A stretch of DNA of 64,000 bases from contig JASMHM010000002.1 in assembly GCA_030750765.1 (NCBI GenBank), forward strand, positions 1 through 64,000, read 5' to 3'. Below, in pieces: positions 50,708 to 59,784 of the stretch; positions within the stretch are counted from its first letter, which is position 1, and each line of letters begins with the position of its first letter. Origin of the DNA: Candidatus Woesearchaeota archaeon. Lineage in GTDB: Archaea; Nanobdellota; Nanobdellia; Woesearchaeales; ARS49. The position numbers and the translations under genes were made by a program. The notes under the pieces were generated by a model. That model saw nothing but the letters and a program-made list of their open reading frames with translations. It did not search any database and was not told where the DNA came from.

Positions 50708-51835
50708 TCAAGCATGCACGCGGCGAACGTACTCGCCAAGGTCGTCCATGGCGATTTTTACGGCTTCCCTGTCCCCGACACGAGTGATGAAATCAAGAGA
50801 TGGGCGTAGTTGAACGTAAGCATCATGTGTTGCTGTGGTTTTGTGCTCTTTTGCCCATCGTTCAGGCTCAGGAATGCCTAATGTCTTCCCAAAGTGTTGA
50901 AGAAGGTAGTTGGCTAGTCCTTCATGCAGGCCTTCTGCTGCTTTCATGCACATGTCTCGCGCCTCGGCAGGTGGCCTTCCTTGGGTTCGCAACGCCTTTT
51001 CGTAATCATCCTCTGAAAACGATGTGTTGAGGGGTATTGTTTCGGAGAACACGGCGAAACTTAAAACATCGCGTACCGGAAGGAAGATAGCAAACAAGGG
51101 GTTCTCTCGTGAGTGGCCACGGCCGAGGGTTACGCTCGCTCCTTGTCGATGTTTGACACGCCAAACGCTTGCTGACCTCTCTGGCTCTTGTCTGGTAGAT
51201 CCTGTAAGTTCGGTGACCTGCCACATGTATCTGCCAAGGTACGCCTCATTCATCGCTATTCCGTCTTTTTTATCGTTGATACCAATGAACGGTATTGTAA
51301 AAGGATGGAACTCGGGGTAACGGGTATACGTGAAATCAAGAGCACGCTCGGCGTAATTCCTTGCGTGTTCTGTCTGTTCTACCGCCTCAGGACTGACGAA
51401 GTAGCTTTTGGAAACATTGGTGAGGACCGTTCCTTGTTTGATGCCCTCTTGTTCCATTTTTTGTGTGAGCGGGGTCCATCCACTTTGGAGTATTTTGTGG
51501 TACTCAGGATCCCCTCCTCTTAGGATGTCAACGCTATGTAGGGTGTTGTATTTTTTTTGGTTCGCAACAAACTGATCTACAAATCCTGCTGAGGGATTGC
51601 TTAATTCATAACGATCTGGGTGGTCTTCTTGTAAGTACAGAAATTTCCATTCTGGTGGTGTGCGCGGCCAAAAATTCCAAGCACCCAATGCTGCCCCTGC
51701 TCCTCCTAGCACTGATCCGAAAACGAATCCTCTGCGCCCCATCCAGTGGGCTGGAGCTGGGACCTTTGCTGGCACGGTGGCTGCAGAGTTAGGCCTATTT
51801 TTGGCTCTCTTTTTCCTCCGAGTTGGTCTGCTCAT
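50708..51835 (-). CDS. Exported or anchored protein of unknown function
   Basis: 375 aa. A basic, disordered 32-residue start is followed by GRRGFVFGSVLGGAGAALGAWNF, a Tat-like (RR) or plain membrane anchor. The body is soluble. EGLHEGLANYLLQHFGK near residue 300 recalls a helix of a metallopeptidase, but there is no HExxH, so no function is claimed. The TATA CTTATAAAG (about 51855-51863) is near 23 nt upstream. Confidence 0.55.
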   Translation of the reverse strand: MSRPTRRKKRAKNRPNSAATVPAKVPAPAHWMGRRGFVFGSVLGGAGAALGAWNFWPRTPPEWKFLYLQEDHPDRYELSNPSAGFVDQFVANQKKYNTLHSVDILRGGDPEYHKILQSGWTPLTQKMEQEGIKQGTVLTNVSKSYFVSPEAVEQTEHARNYAERALDFTYTRYPEFHPFTIPFIGINDKKDGIAMNEAYLGRYMWQVTELTGSTRQEPERSASVWRVKHRQGASVTLGRGHSRENPLFAIFLPVRDVLSFAVFSETIPLNTSFSEDDYEKALRTQGRPPAEARDMCMKAAEGLHEGLANYLLQHFGKTLGIPEPERWAKEHKTTATHDAYVQLRPSLDFITRVGDREAVKIAMDDLGEYVRRVHA

Positions 51836-51940
51836 CTCTAAAATGGTAAACGTTGCCTTATAAAGACCTCCTTAGTTATCACGATGGTGGGACGTCGGTC
51901 TAGACTAAGCTTAATATATGTCTTCAAGCGTACCATTCCC

Positions 51941-52288
51941 ATGAGCTTACAAAAGAAGTTCGCAACCGGATTGGGTGCGTTGTTATTGATTGTAGGTATT
52001 TGGGGTTTTGTGGCAGGTAGCGTGTTGATCTTTGATGTCAACACTCCCCACAACATTCTGCACGTCGTTACTGGTGTGCTAGGATTGGTGGCAGGGTTGA
52101 CTGCTGGTGGAGCGCAAGCAAAGACCTTCAACGTGATTTTTGGTATAGTGTATGCTTTAGTCACAGTTGTTGGCTTGTTGAACATTCCCAGCATGGTTAA
52201 CTTGCTGAACCTGAATGCTGCAGACAACATCCTGCACTTGGTGATTGCCGTAGCCACGTTAGGTGTGGCGTTTGGAAGTCACGATTAA
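51941..52288 (+). CDS. DUF4383-like membrane protein
   Basis: 115 aa with four hydrophobic helices. The pattern HNILHVVTGVLGLVAGLTAGG then NAADNILHLVIAVATLGVAF is typical of DUF4383. Function unknown. ATG 51941 lies about 28 nt after TTAATATAT; the track start (51884) lies upstream of it. A T-tract directly follows the stop. Confidence 0.8.
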   Translation: MSLQKKFATGLGALLLIVGIWGFVAGSVLIFDVNTPHNILHVVTGVLGLVAGLTAGGAQAKTFNVIFGIVYALVTVVGLLNIPSMVNLLNLNAADNILHLVIAVATLGVAFGSHD

Positions 52289-52304
52289 TTTTTTTCTTTT
52301 TTTT
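52289..52304 (+). terminator. T-tract terminator after the DUF4383 gene
   Basis: TTTTTTTCTTTTTTTT starts at the stop codon, with no hairpin, as expected for archaeal factor-independent termination. Confidence 0.65.
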
Positions 52305-52340
52305 AGAAACCCATAAATACTAAAGAGCATGCGTTACACT

Positions 52341-52832
52341 ATGCGACCACCATTACAGCACATTTTTGAGGAAGCCCAAAGAAGGGGTACCCAGGTTGCT
52401 GCTGCAGAACGAGCGTTTTGTCAGCGTTTTGGAGAAAACTTGGATGTGGCTACGAAAAGACTAGCACCAAGAAAACAATTCCCCAGAAGCCCTGCACAGA
52501 TGCGTTCCATACTGTTTGAGGCAAAAAAACAAGAGTTAATGTTGTTGATGCCCTTGGCTGAGACGTTTGCTTCTTATTCTGCACACCTGAAAGTTGTTGA
52601 TGCAAGTCTAGCAGAGGATGTTGTTGCGGGCACAAGCACGTTCCATCCTGCGTTGTTACAAAAGCTAGGCGAGCACATGCGCCTTTTGATGCCAGAAGAT
52701 CCTGCATCACATATTCAAGGGAATATACAATTTGCAGACACCGAACAAGGACCTCGTGCTAGCATGGCCGATCCGTTAAGTGAGCGTATAGCTGATGTGA
52801 ATGAATTGTTGAAACAATTGCGTGATAAGTAG
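52341..52832 (+). CDS. Hypothetical protein, about 163 aa
   Basis: Soluble helical protein with no family match. The start is ATG 52341 (preferred, about 26 nt after CATAAATAC) or ATG 52329. The C-terminus (RIADVNELLKQLRDK) is amphipathic. It ends 8 bases before a convergent gene. Confidence 0.5.
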   Translation: MRPPLQHIFEEAQRRGTQVAAAERAFCQRFGENLDVATKRLAPRKQFPRSPAQMRSILFEAKKQELMLLMPLAETFASYSAHLKVVDASLAEDVVAGTSTFHPALLQKLGEHMRLLMPEDPASHIQGNIQFADTEQGPRASMADPLSERIADVNELLKQLRDK

Positions 52833-52840
52833 CTAGATAT

Positions 52841-53542
52841 TTATGGATTGTTTTGACTTTGGGCCATCTCAATTTGTGCCCTTTCGGTGTTTATTCGCTT
52901 CAATTGCTCTCGCATGGACATAACTAACTTGTTCAAGAGAGGGTCATACTCTAGGTTGCTATTATCCACAAGTGTTTGCATTGCCTGAACAAGGCCGCTG
53001 CCGTCCCTGCCTATCTGCACAAGTATGAGCTTTAACTCTGTAAGGAGTGCCAGAAGTTCCTCTCTCTGGCTGCCAGAAGCACTTTTTAGGGCTTGCTTCC
53101 ATGCCGCCTCACTGAAACCTATCTCTGAAATGAAGTCCACCCAGATTTGGTCTTCTTCTTTGCCAGTAATCTTAGCTAGGAGTGCTATAAGTCCCTTCTC
53201 AAGATTTTCTTTTTTCTGGACCTTACCCGTCTCGACTTCCAACAGAGCCAAAACTCTCTCCCTCTCCTCAGCAGACATGGAATATTGTCCACGCTGCAGC
53301 CGGGAGCGAATTTTTACAATGTCGGGTGATCCAAGATAGCTAGCAAGTGATATGGCGAGTCTCCTATCCAGCATTCCTTCGCCATGCAAACTGCTTACGC
53401 TGAGCATTTTTAGTGCCACGTCTTCTGCCCTTTTCTTGTTGTACCTAATTCCGGTGAATCCCAAGACTGTTGCGATAACCGCAATTGCCAACATAACTTT
53501 ATTTTTGTTGGATAAGATAGGTATAGAGCTTATGGTGGGCAC
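52841..53542 (-). CDS. Hypothetical membrane-anchored helical protein
   Basis: 233 aa. One N-terminal helix (KVMLAIAVIATVLGFTGIRY) precedes about 190 helical residues with coiled-coil character (EEREVLALLEVETGKVQKKE-like stretches) and a polar end. No family. The TATA (TATATATTT region, about 53550) is on its own promoter. Confidence 0.5.
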   Translation of the reverse strand: MPTISSIPILSNKNKVMLAIAVIATVLGFTGIRYNKKRAEDVALKMLSVSSLHGEGMLDRRLAISLASYLGSPDIVKIRSRLQRGQYSMSAEERERVLALLEVETGKVQKKENLEKGLIALLAKITGKEEDQIWVDFISEIGFSEAAWKQALKSASGSQREELLALLTELKLILVQIGRDGSGLVQAMQTLVDNSNLEYDPLLNKLVMSMREQLKRINTERAQIEMAQSQNNP

Positions 53543-53587
53543 GTCATATATATTTCTTTGCCTTTTGCTTAAAAGCAGCAGAGTTCA

Positions 53588-53992
53588 CTACGCCCAAAAT
53601 CCTGATTTTCTCAGCACCCATTCTACCCCGTCAACCTTGTCTAATTCTTTGATCTCTGCTATAGAAAAGAACTTTGCTTCGGAAATGTCCTCTCTCGCTA
53701 TCACTTCTGAAGATCGTGGTGAGGCGAGAAAGAAGAACACAATAGAATGGTAGTCTCCTGGAAGGTTTATGATTTCCTTATGACATAACAACTTGTGAAT
53801 TTCTACATCCAAGTTTGTTTCTTCTTTGATCTCTCTTAGTGCTGCGTTTTGCAAGGACTCTCCCCATTGTACACCGCCGCCAGGGATGACCCACTTGTTG
53901 TTAGCGTTCTTCTTGTTTCTTAGACCAAGCAAGAATTTCCCATCTTTCATCACTAACACTGCTGCGCCAAGGCGAGGTCGTTGCTTGTCCAT
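53588..53992 (-). CDS. Nudix hydrolase
   Basis: 134 aa from ATG 53992 (MDKQRPRLGAAVLV) with an intact Nudix box, GGGVQWGESLQNAALREIKEETNLDV. This is close to the ADP-ribose/NDP-sugar type. The track start at 54046 lies beyond the TATA CTATATAAAA (about 54008-54017) and is rejected. It is divergent from the sugar nucleotidyltransferase gene. Confidence 0.9.
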   Translation of the reverse strand: MDKQRPRLGAAVLVMKDGKFLLGLRNKKNANNKWVIPGGGVQWGESLQNAALREIKEETNLDVEIHKLLCHKEIINLPGDYHSIVFFFLASPRSSEVIAREDISEAKFFSIAEIKELDKVDGVEWVLRKSGFWA

Positions 53993-54076
53993 GGGTGCGG
54001 GATCAGCGTTTGCTATATAAAATGAAGTAGAAAATAGGTCCATCAACCTTTTAAATCATGATTACGAGGTTAGTTT

Positions 54077-54721
54077 ATGGATTGTGTGATCTTAGCAGGT
54101 GGAAAGGGTACTAGAATGGGAGAAGGTCCTCCTAAGGCGTTAGTGCTAGCACAAGGTATCGCCATTCTTGACAGGCAGATAAACTATTTTAATGATAAAG
54201 TGGAGAACATCATAGTTAGTTTGGGCCATCGTGCTGAAGAAGTGGTAGAACACCTCAAAAAGGAGCACGCTGACAAGAATGTAACGTGGGTTGTTGAGGA
54301 AGAACCTCTTGGTACTGCAGGCGGATTGCGATTAGCGCTGGCTAAAACAGATGCTGACAAGATTGTCGTACAAAACTGTGATGATATTGCAGATGTTGAT
54401 CTCAAAAAGTTAGAAAAGTGTGAAGATCCTACTATTTGTTTGGCGCACCCTCATCTTCCTTTTGGGTTGGTGGAAGAACATGAAGGGTATGCTAAGTTTA
54501 CCGAAAAACCTTTGCTGGATACGTATTGCAGCATGGGGTGGTATGTTTTCAAAACCAAAGACATTCTACCGTTGCTGCCAGTAAACGGCATGCTAGAGTA
54601 TGATGTCTTCCCTAACATGAAGCTCAAAGTGCATCATCATGAAGGTTTTTGGAGAAGTTTGAACCTAAAGAAGGATGTTACAGAATTTGAAGATATAGAG
54701 CTGCCTTTGGCGTTGAGATGA
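54077..54721 (+). CDS. Sugar nucleotidyltransferase-like protein
   Basis: 214 aa NTP-transferase domain: CVILAGGKGTRMGEGPPKAL, VVEEEPLGTAGGLRLAL, QNCDDIADVD (metal-binding Asp). Shorter than full pyrophosphorylases, with no C-terminal hexapeptide repeats. The TATA CTTTTAAAT (about 54049) gives a leaderless start. Likely makes an NDP-sugar for surface glycans (inference). Confidence 0.85.
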   Translation: MDCVILAGGKGTRMGEGPPKALVLAQGIAILDRQINYFNDKVENIIVSLGHRAEEVVEHLKKEHADKNVTWVVEEEPLGTAGGLRLALAKTDADKIVVQNCDDIADVDLKKLEKCEDPTICLAHPHLPFGLVEEHEGYAKFTEKPLLDTYCSMGWYVFKTKDILPLLPVNGMLEYDVFPNMKLKVHHHEGFWRSLNLKKDVTEFEDIELPLALR

Positions 54722-54752
54722 GTAGTGCACTAACATCCTACCCTAAAGATTA

Positions 54753-54974
54753 TCATTTCTTATTTATCCATTTGTTAACTTTTCTTCTTATTACTTTATT
54801 GGTTGAATACGCATAAGTGCTATCTAGTCCTAGAATGACGGTACTGATCGTTGCCGGGACTTCCCCTGCTAACGCCTTAGCAGATTTATAAATTAAAACA
54901 ATCATAACCATTGCCACAAAGATTAGTCGACCGTACTGAACAACATCTTCAGTAGTTTTTTCAGCTGGATGCAT
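54753..54974 (-). CDS. Small membrane protein
   Basis: 73 aa with one or two hydrophobic segments (RLIFVAMVMIVLIYKSAKAL, TISTVILGLDSTYA) and a basic C-terminus (KVIRRKVNKWINKK). No family. A TATA-like CTTTAAGC (54988-54995) is suitably placed. Confidence 0.5.
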   Translation of the reverse strand: MHPAEKTTEDVVQYGRLIFVAMVMIVLIYKSAKALAGEVPATISTVILGLDSTYAYSTNKVIRRKVNKWINKK

Positions 54975-55014
54975 TACTTAAAACACCCTTTAAGCGTATA
55001 CAAAATTTATGGAT

Positions 55015-56073
55015 CTAAGAAAACCAACCTTTCTTAGCAGAGCCAGCAAACTCTTTTAGTGCTTCCTTTTGTTTCTTGGATAAGCGTTTTGGTACGTCTG
55101 CGAGTGCGCGAATATGGAGGTCTCCTTGACCGCCACGCACCGAGGGCATGCCTTTGCCATTGAGCTTGAAGACGGTGTTGTCTTGGGTGCCTGCAGGAAT
55201 CTTAAGATCTGCCTTTCCATCTAAGGTTTCTATCTCTACCGTGCCTCCCAAGCATAGTATGGGGAATGGCACTCTGTGTTCGGCTAGTAAGTGTGGTCCT
55301 CGTCTTTCAAAGCGATCGTCTGTTTGTACATGGATGAAGACGAAAAGGTCTCCATCTCTGCCGCCCTTCAATCCTGCTTCGCCTTGTCCTGCTAGGCGTA
55401 GGCGCATGCCGTCCTCAACTCCTGCGGGGATGTCTGCTTCTATCTTTCTTTTCTTTTTTGCGCGTCCTTGTCCTTCACACTCTTTGCATTCGTTTTGGTA
55501 GGTAACACCACTTCCAGAGCAGGGCTTGCATGGCCTTTGCGTGGCAAACACTCCTAGAGGTGTTTGGTGGGCTTGTTGGACGCTTCCTTGGCCTCCACAG
55601 TGCTCGCACGCTTCCTCTCCGGTGCCACCTTGACCTTCACATTCTTCGCATGATACAAACGTACTGAGGGATATATCTTTTTGGAGGCCTTGGCTGGCTT
55701 GTTTTAACGTAATGCTTACTTCTGTTTGTAGGTCATTGCCGTGCTGTCCTTGTCGTTTTCCGAATCCTTTGAAGCCGAATCCGCCAAAGAAACTGTCTAC
55801 TAAGTCATCAAAATTGCCAAAGTTAAAGCCACTAAAGTCTTGTCCTTGGAAGTTGGGTGCGTCTGCAGTGCCGTACGTGTCGTATTGCTGTTTTTTGTTC
55901 TCATCCCCTAGCACGGCTGCTGCTTCTGAGATTTCTTTGAAGCGTTCTGCTGCGTTTTCTTCTTTAGAAATGTCTGGATGGTACTTTTTTGCGAGCTTTT
56001 TGTAGGCTTTCTTGATCTCCTCTTTACTTGCGTCTCTGCCTACACCTAATAGCTCGTAGTAATCCTTACTCAT
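55015..56073 (-). CDS. dnaJ: Chaperone DnaJ
   Basis: 352 aa type I Hsp40: J domain with HPD ([11 protein letters not shown]), Gly/Phe region, and four CxxCxGxG zinc repeats ([32 protein letters not shown]). The substrate-binding domain follows. It delivers clients to DnaK and stimulates its ATPase. It follows dnaK by 29 bases, and TTTAAA (56097-56102) lies 24 nt upstream, so it may also have its own promoter. Confidence 0.97.
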   Translation of the reverse strand: MSKDYYELLGVGRDASKEEIKKAYKKLAKKYHPDISKEENAAERFKEISEAAAVLGDENKKQQYDTYGTADAPNFQGQDFSGFNFGNFDDLVDSFFGGFGFKGFGKRQGQHGNDLQTEVSITLKQASQGLQKDISLSTFVSCEECEGQGGTGEEACEHCGGQGSVQQAHQTPLGVFATQRPCKPCSGSGVTYQNECKECEGQGRAKKKRKIEADIPAGVEDGMRLRLAGQGEAGLKGGRDGDLFVFIHVQTDDRFERRGPHLLAEHRVPFPILCLGGTVEIETLDGKADLKIPAGTQDNTVFKLNGKGMPSVRGGQGDLHIRALADVPKRLSKKQKEALKEFAGSAKKGWFS

Positions 56074-56096
56074 TCTTGCGCTTGCTTCCGAATGCC

Positions 56097-56102
56097 TTTA
56101 AA
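56097..56102 (-). promoter_or_regulatory. Possible separate TATA for dnaJ
   Basis: AATTTAAAGG on the minus strand overlaps the last codons and stop of dnaK. It is centred about 26 nt before the dnaJ ATG, matching the spacing of leaderless genes here. Confidence 0.4.
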
Positions 56103-57953
56103 TTACTTCTTCTCTTTGAAGTCAGCATCCACTGTTTTTTCTTTGGTTTCCTTCTTGTCTGCCTTTGAGTCTGCTTTTGGCTTTGCTTTCTCTTGCTCTT
56201 TTGCAGCTTTTTCGTACAGCTCGGTAGCCATCTTTTGGGCTACTTCTTTTGCTGCCTCTACTGCCTTTTTCAGAGCGGGCATGTCCTTAGGATCTTTGGC
56301 TAGCTCTTTCTTAACCACTTCTACCTTGTCTTTGACGGCTTTCACTTGGTCTTCTTTGACCTTGCCCTTGACGTCACCTAAGGTTTTCTCTGTGGTGTAC
56401 ACTAAGGTTTCGGCTTCGTTTAACAATTCTGCCTCTTCCTTTCGCTTTTTGTCTTGCTCTGCGAACTTTTCTGCATCCTTCCGCATCTTTTCCACTTCTG
56501 CTTCGTCTAGCTTGTTGGGTGCAGTGATCTTGATGCTTTGTTCTTTGCTCGTTCCAAGATCTTTTGCTGACACTTGTAAGATTCCGTTAGCATCTATGTC
56601 AAAGGTTACCTCAATCTGTGGTACGCCTCTTGGTGCTGCAGGAATACCTACAAGATCGAACTGTCCGAGGTTTTTGTTGTCCTCGTACATCGGTCGTTCT
56701 CCTTGGCCTACACGTATCGTTACGGCAGGTTGTGAGTCTGCTGCTGTTGAGAAGGTTTGCTTCTTTTTTGCAGGGATGGTGGTGTTCTTGTCTATCACTT
56801 TTGTGAAGACTCCGCCTAACGTTTCGATACCTAGGCTTAGAGGTGTGACATCTAGTAGTAAGACGTCCTTAACATCTCCAGACAGCACGCCTGCTTGGAT
56901 GGCTGCTCCTTGTGCAACACATTCCATAGGGTCTACGCCTCGTTCTGGTTTCTTGCCTAGCCATTCCTCAACTTTGCGTTGTACGATGGGCATTCTTGTG
57001 GGTCCGCCTACCATGATGACTTTGTCAATGTCTTTTGCAGACAACTTTGCATCTTCTATCGCAGTGTGTACGCTCTTGTGACATTTTTCTACGATTTCGT
57101 CCACTAATTGTTCTACTTCTGTGCGTTTGAGTGCAAAGCTGCAGCTTATGGGTCCAGAACTTCCTTGTGCGATGAACGGAAGGTTTACTTCTGTTTCTAC
57201 CACTTGGGAAAGTTCGATCTTTCGCTTTTCTGCTTCTTCACGAACTCTTTGCATGGCTGCGTTATCATCATTCAGATCCACGTTATGGAGTTCTTTGACT
57301 TTTCCCACAATATGGTTGATGATGACATCATCCATGTCTGTTCCGCCTAGTTGTGTGTCTCCAGAGGTGGACTTGACTTCAAAAACGTCATCTCCGAATT
57401 CCATGATGGTGACGTCTAACGTTCCACCGCCAAGGTCAAACACTAATATTTTTTGTTCTCCGTCTTTCTTGTCTAACCCGTACGCTAGTGCTGCAGCAGT
57501 GGGTTCGTTGATTATTCTTTCTACTTTCAACCCTGCAATTTCACCTGCGTCTTTGGTTGCTTGTCGTTGATTATCATCAAAGTATGCCGGTACGGTGATG
57601 ACTGCTTTCTCTATCTTTTCTCCTAAAAAGGATTCTGCGTCTTGCTTTATCTTTTGGAGGATTAGCGAGCTTACCTGTTGGGGTGTGTATTCCTTTCCAT
57701 GGACGGTGTATTTGAAGCTTGATCCCATCTTTCGCTTTGCAGCCATGATGGTTCCATCTGGGTTGGAGATTGCTTGGCGTTTTGCTGGTTCTCCTACTAA
57801 TGATTTGCCTTCTTTGTCAAAGCTTACCACAGAGGGGAAGGCTTTGCCGTAGAGGCTTGCGCCTTCTGCTGAGGGTATGATCTTTGGTCTGCCTGCTTCT
57901 AAGATTGCGGCTGCGCTGTTACTAGTTCCTAGGTCTATTCCGATTATTTTCAT
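56103..57953 (-). CDS. dnaK: Chaperone DnaK (Hsp70)
   Basis: 616 aa. The N-terminal ATPase domain is recognised by [36 protein letters not shown] and [11 protein letters not shown]. The substrate-binding domain ([20 protein letters not shown]) and helical lid follow, and the tail is Lys/Glu/Asp-rich. It refolds proteins with DnaJ and GrpE. It overlaps grpE by 4 bases. The 329 aa ORF on the opposite strand is a known type of dnaK shadow. Confidence 0.98.
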   Translation of the reverse strand: MKIIGIDLGTSNSAAAILEAGRPKIIPSAEGASLYGKAFPSVVSFDKEGKSLVGEPAKRQAISNPDGTIMAAKRKMGSSFKYTVHGKEYTPQQVSSLILQKIKQDAESFLGEKIEKAVITVPAYFDDNQRQATKDAGEIAGLKVERIINEPTAAALAYGLDKKDGEQKILVFDLGGGTLDVTIMEFGDDVFEVKSTSGDTQLGGTDMDDVIINHIVGKVKELHNVDLNDDNAAMQRVREEAEKRKIELSQVVETEVNLPFIAQGSSGPISCSFALKRTEVEQLVDEIVEKCHKSVHTAIEDAKLSAKDIDKVIMVGGPTRMPIVQRKVEEWLGKKPERGVDPMECVAQGAAIQAGVLSGDVKDVLLLDVTPLSLGIETLGGVFTKVIDKNTTIPAKKKQTFSTAADSQPAVTIRVGQGERPMYEDNKNLGQFDLVGIPAAPRGVPQIEVTFDIDANGILQVSAKDLGTSKEQSIKITAPNKLDEAEVEKMRKDAEKFAEQDKKRKEEAELLNEAETLVYTTEKTLGDVKGKVKEDQVKAVKDKVEVVKKELAKDPKDMPALKKAVEAAKEVAQKMATELYEKAAKEQEKAKPKADSKADKKETKEKTVDADFKEKK

Positions 57954-58393
57954 TGTTTTCTCCTGCTAATGCTCACTTTGGCATAGCGTAGTACTTTGTC
58001 TCCGATTATGTATCCAGGTTGGATCTCTTGTACGATGCTTCCTGGGGATTGTTTGCTGTCTACTTCTAAGACTACTTCATGTTTGAAGGGGTCTGGTGAC
58101 CCTTTGCAGGGTATGCATTTGACTCCTTGACTTTCGAGGAACTTGTCAAGGCGTTTTGCTATGGTTACTACGCCTTGGGCAAGCTCTTCTTGGGAAGCGT
58201 TATTCACGTTGTGTACTGCGTGATGGAAGTCATCTATGATGTGTAGTAAGTCATGGATGACGTTGTGGCGGATCTCTTGTTGCATGGATGCTCTTTCTTT
58301 CTCAACACGTTTTACGTAGTTTTCAAAGTCTGCTTGGACTCTTTTCAACTGGTCCAACGTGTCGTTCTTTGGTGTTTTTGGTTTTCCCGCCAT
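57950..58393 (-). CDS. grpE: Nucleotide exchange factor GrpE
   Basis: 147 aa: a long helix ([35 protein letters not shown]), then the beta domain with [22 protein letters not shown] and [18 protein letters not shown]. It promotes ADP release from DnaK. First gene of the operon. A perfect inverted repeat lies just upstream of its ATG and the TATA TATATATAAA (58441-58451) lies further upstream. Confidence 0.96.
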   Translation of the reverse strand: MAGKPKTPKNDTLDQLKRVQADFENYVKRVEKERASMQQEIRHNVIHDLLHIIDDFHHAVHNVNNASQEELAQGVVTIAKRLDKFLESQGVKCIPCKGSPDPFKHEVVLEVDSKQSPGSIVQEIQPGYIIGDKVLRYAKVSISRRKQ

Positions 58394-58401
58394 CGTAAAT
58401 G

Positions 58402-58418
58402 GTTGACCTTAGGTCAAC
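58402..58418. promoter_or_regulatory. Candidate heat-shock operator at the grpE transcription start
   Basis: GTTGACC-TTA-GGTCAAC is a perfect 7-bp inverted repeat. With the TATA at 58443-58451 (TATATATAA), transcription should start near 58420, so a bound protein here would block the start of the chaperone operon. The divergent HTH gene at 58494 is the obvious candidate regulator. Confidence 0.65.
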
Positions 58419-58493
58419 ATAATGGTATGTAAGATGCGTTTCATATATAAACCTTTCGGAAAAGCTTAAATAGGGGTGTTGGTTAACTACCGT

Positions 58494-58886
58494 ATGATCA
58501 AGCGCAAGATCGTTCTTGTGAGAACCGGCACGCCCAGCCGAAACATTAATGCAGAATTGCAATGGTTCGGGCAAAGCTTAGGATTGTTTGGTCCGAGAGA
58601 TCGCGATAAGAGCGCATTTAGGCTTTTTTTGGAGTTATTGAAGGCTGCCAAGGCACAAGAGAGCATGAGCTCAGATGAGCTCGCAAACAGGTTGCTGATT
58701 ACTCGAGCTACTGTAGTGTACCATCTTAACGAGTTGATGGAACGCGGTCTAGTAGTGCAGCAAAGGAAGAGATATTTGCTTCGCGAACAAGAATTACAGC
58801 GCTTAATGGATGACTTACAAAGAGATGTGGAAGCAACATTACATCACATGCGTGATGTTGCTAAGGAAATAGACGAACGCCTATAA
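58494..58886 (+). CDS. HTH regulator divergent from the chaperone operon
   Basis: 130 aa from ATG 58494 (MIKRKIVLVRTG). The centre is an ArsR-like winged HTH (SSDELANRLLITRATVVYHLNELMERGLVV), flanked by an unusual 55-residue N-terminal part and a C-terminal coiled coil (DLQRDVEATLHHMRDVAKEI). Position suggests heat-shock control like archaeal Phr/HSR1 proteins, though the N-terminal extension differs. The TATA GCTTAAATAG (about 58463) precedes the start. Confidence 0.75.
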   Translation: MIKRKIVLVRTGTPSRNINAELQWFGQSLGLFGPRDRDKSAFRLFLELLKAAKAQESMSSDELANRLLITRATVVYHLNELMERGLVVQQRKRYLLREQELQRLMDDLQRDVEATLHHMRDVAKEIDERL

Positions 58887-59388
58887 TCATGTGGATGAAG
58901 TATAACACGATAAGTCCAAAAATGAAGACTCCTAACAACACTAGCCATCCTTGTCCTGAGGTTGGCACCTTCCATTCTGTCTTTGGTGGGGTAGGGACGT
59001 CTACCGTAACCTCGACGGGAACGTCGATAACTGGTTCGTTTGTTGCTTCTGGAATGGTGCTGTGAGAGATGAATAACGTTGCTACCTTGAACGGACTCAC
59101 ATCTAACAGATTAACATTGACGCGTCTGCCCTCCAATTCTAGCTGTTGCAAGGCGTTAATGCTGAGTTCATGGCTTACCTGTCCTGGAAAGAGTTCGTAA
59201 AAGATGCTTTCATTCGTGATGTCTTTGATGGCAAGGGAAATAGTAGTGCCTTCAATGCGTACGACATCATCCTTGATGGTTTCTATGGTCGCTGATGTTT
59301 CTTTAACGTCGATAAAGTCAGGACTTCTATGTTGATCTGCAGCCATAACTGAGGTGGCTAACAACAACATCAAAAGTAACCGTCGCAT
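58861..59388 (-). CDS. Exported protein with C-terminal membrane anchor
   Basis: 175 aa from ATG 59388. A signal peptide (RRLLLMLLLATSVMAAD) is followed by a beta-rich 110-residue domain, a Pro/Val/Thr-rich linker and one C-terminal helix (WLVLLGVFIFGLIVLYFIHMII), the layout of a surface protein anchored at its end. No family. It has a 26-base convergent overlap with the HTH gene. Confidence 0.65.
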   Translation of the reverse strand: MRRLLLMLLLATSVMAADQHRSPDFIDVKETSATIETIKDDVVRIEGTTISLAIKDITNESIFYELFPGQVSHELSINALQQLELEGRRVNVNLLDVSPFKVATLFISHSTIPEATNEPVIDVPVEVTVDVPTPPKTEWKVPTSGQGWLVLLGVFIFGLIVLYFIHMIIGVRLFP

Positions 59389-59419
59389 GGTGAGGAAAGC
59401 AGAAGGTGGGTTAAAAAGG

Positions 59420-59641
59420 TTAGTCAATCTGGTCTACGGAGGGAGATTCTTGCTTGTCCTCCATTCCCGCAATACATGGCCACAGACTGTCGAAATTCGC
59501 TAAGGCAGAGTCATAAGCTACGTACAAATTGTTTGTTCTAGGAGTCTCTCCATCTGCTGGTTTTTCATGTAGATTCTGACGTCTCCCTTTCACAAGATAC
59601 TTTCTGTGCGCCAAAAGAACATTGTCTAATCGTGTAACCAT
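59420..59641 (-). CDS. Hypothetical protein, 73 aa
   Basis: Small hydrophilic protein with no family match. Support comes from the TATA TTTATAAAC (about 59664-59672) about 25 nt upstream of the ATG. Confidence 0.45.
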   Translation of the reverse strand: MVTRLDNVLLAHRKYLVKGRRQNLHEKPADGETPRTNNLYVAYDSALANFDSLWPCIAGMEDKQESPSVDQID

Positions 59642-59673
59642 AGAACTAATAATGCATAGGGAATTTATAAACG

Positions 59674-59784
59674 TTAGTTTGGATCAGGGATGGCGCCCTC
59701 GTCGTGGCCATCGTCTTCGAAGACGTCTTCTTCGTCGTCATCTTCTGCCTCAGAAAAATCCTTAGGATCGTATACTTCTGCCAT
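59674..59784 (-). CDS. 36 aa acidic protein after L15e, missed by the ORF track
   Basis: Reads MAEVYDPKDFSEAEDDDEED then a further acidic tail ending PDPN. The ATG shares a base with the L15e stop (TAATG), so translation is likely coupled. It is very acidic (about half Asp/Glu). Possibly a ribosome-associated acidic tail protein (speculation). A TATA for the next gene overlaps its end. Confidence 0.5.
   Translation of the reverse strand: MAEVYDPKDFSEAEDDDEEDVFEDDGHDEGAIPDPN

Noticed and set aside
51006-51224. HEGLAN helix in the 375 aa protein as a metallopeptidase motif
   Set aside because: The HExxH order is not met and no other ligand is visible.
56092-57081. 329 aa plus-strand ORF opposite dnaK
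   Set aside because: It is Ser/Phe/Leu-rich, has no family features and mirrors the dnaK frame. Long antisense ORFs over dnaK are a common artefact.
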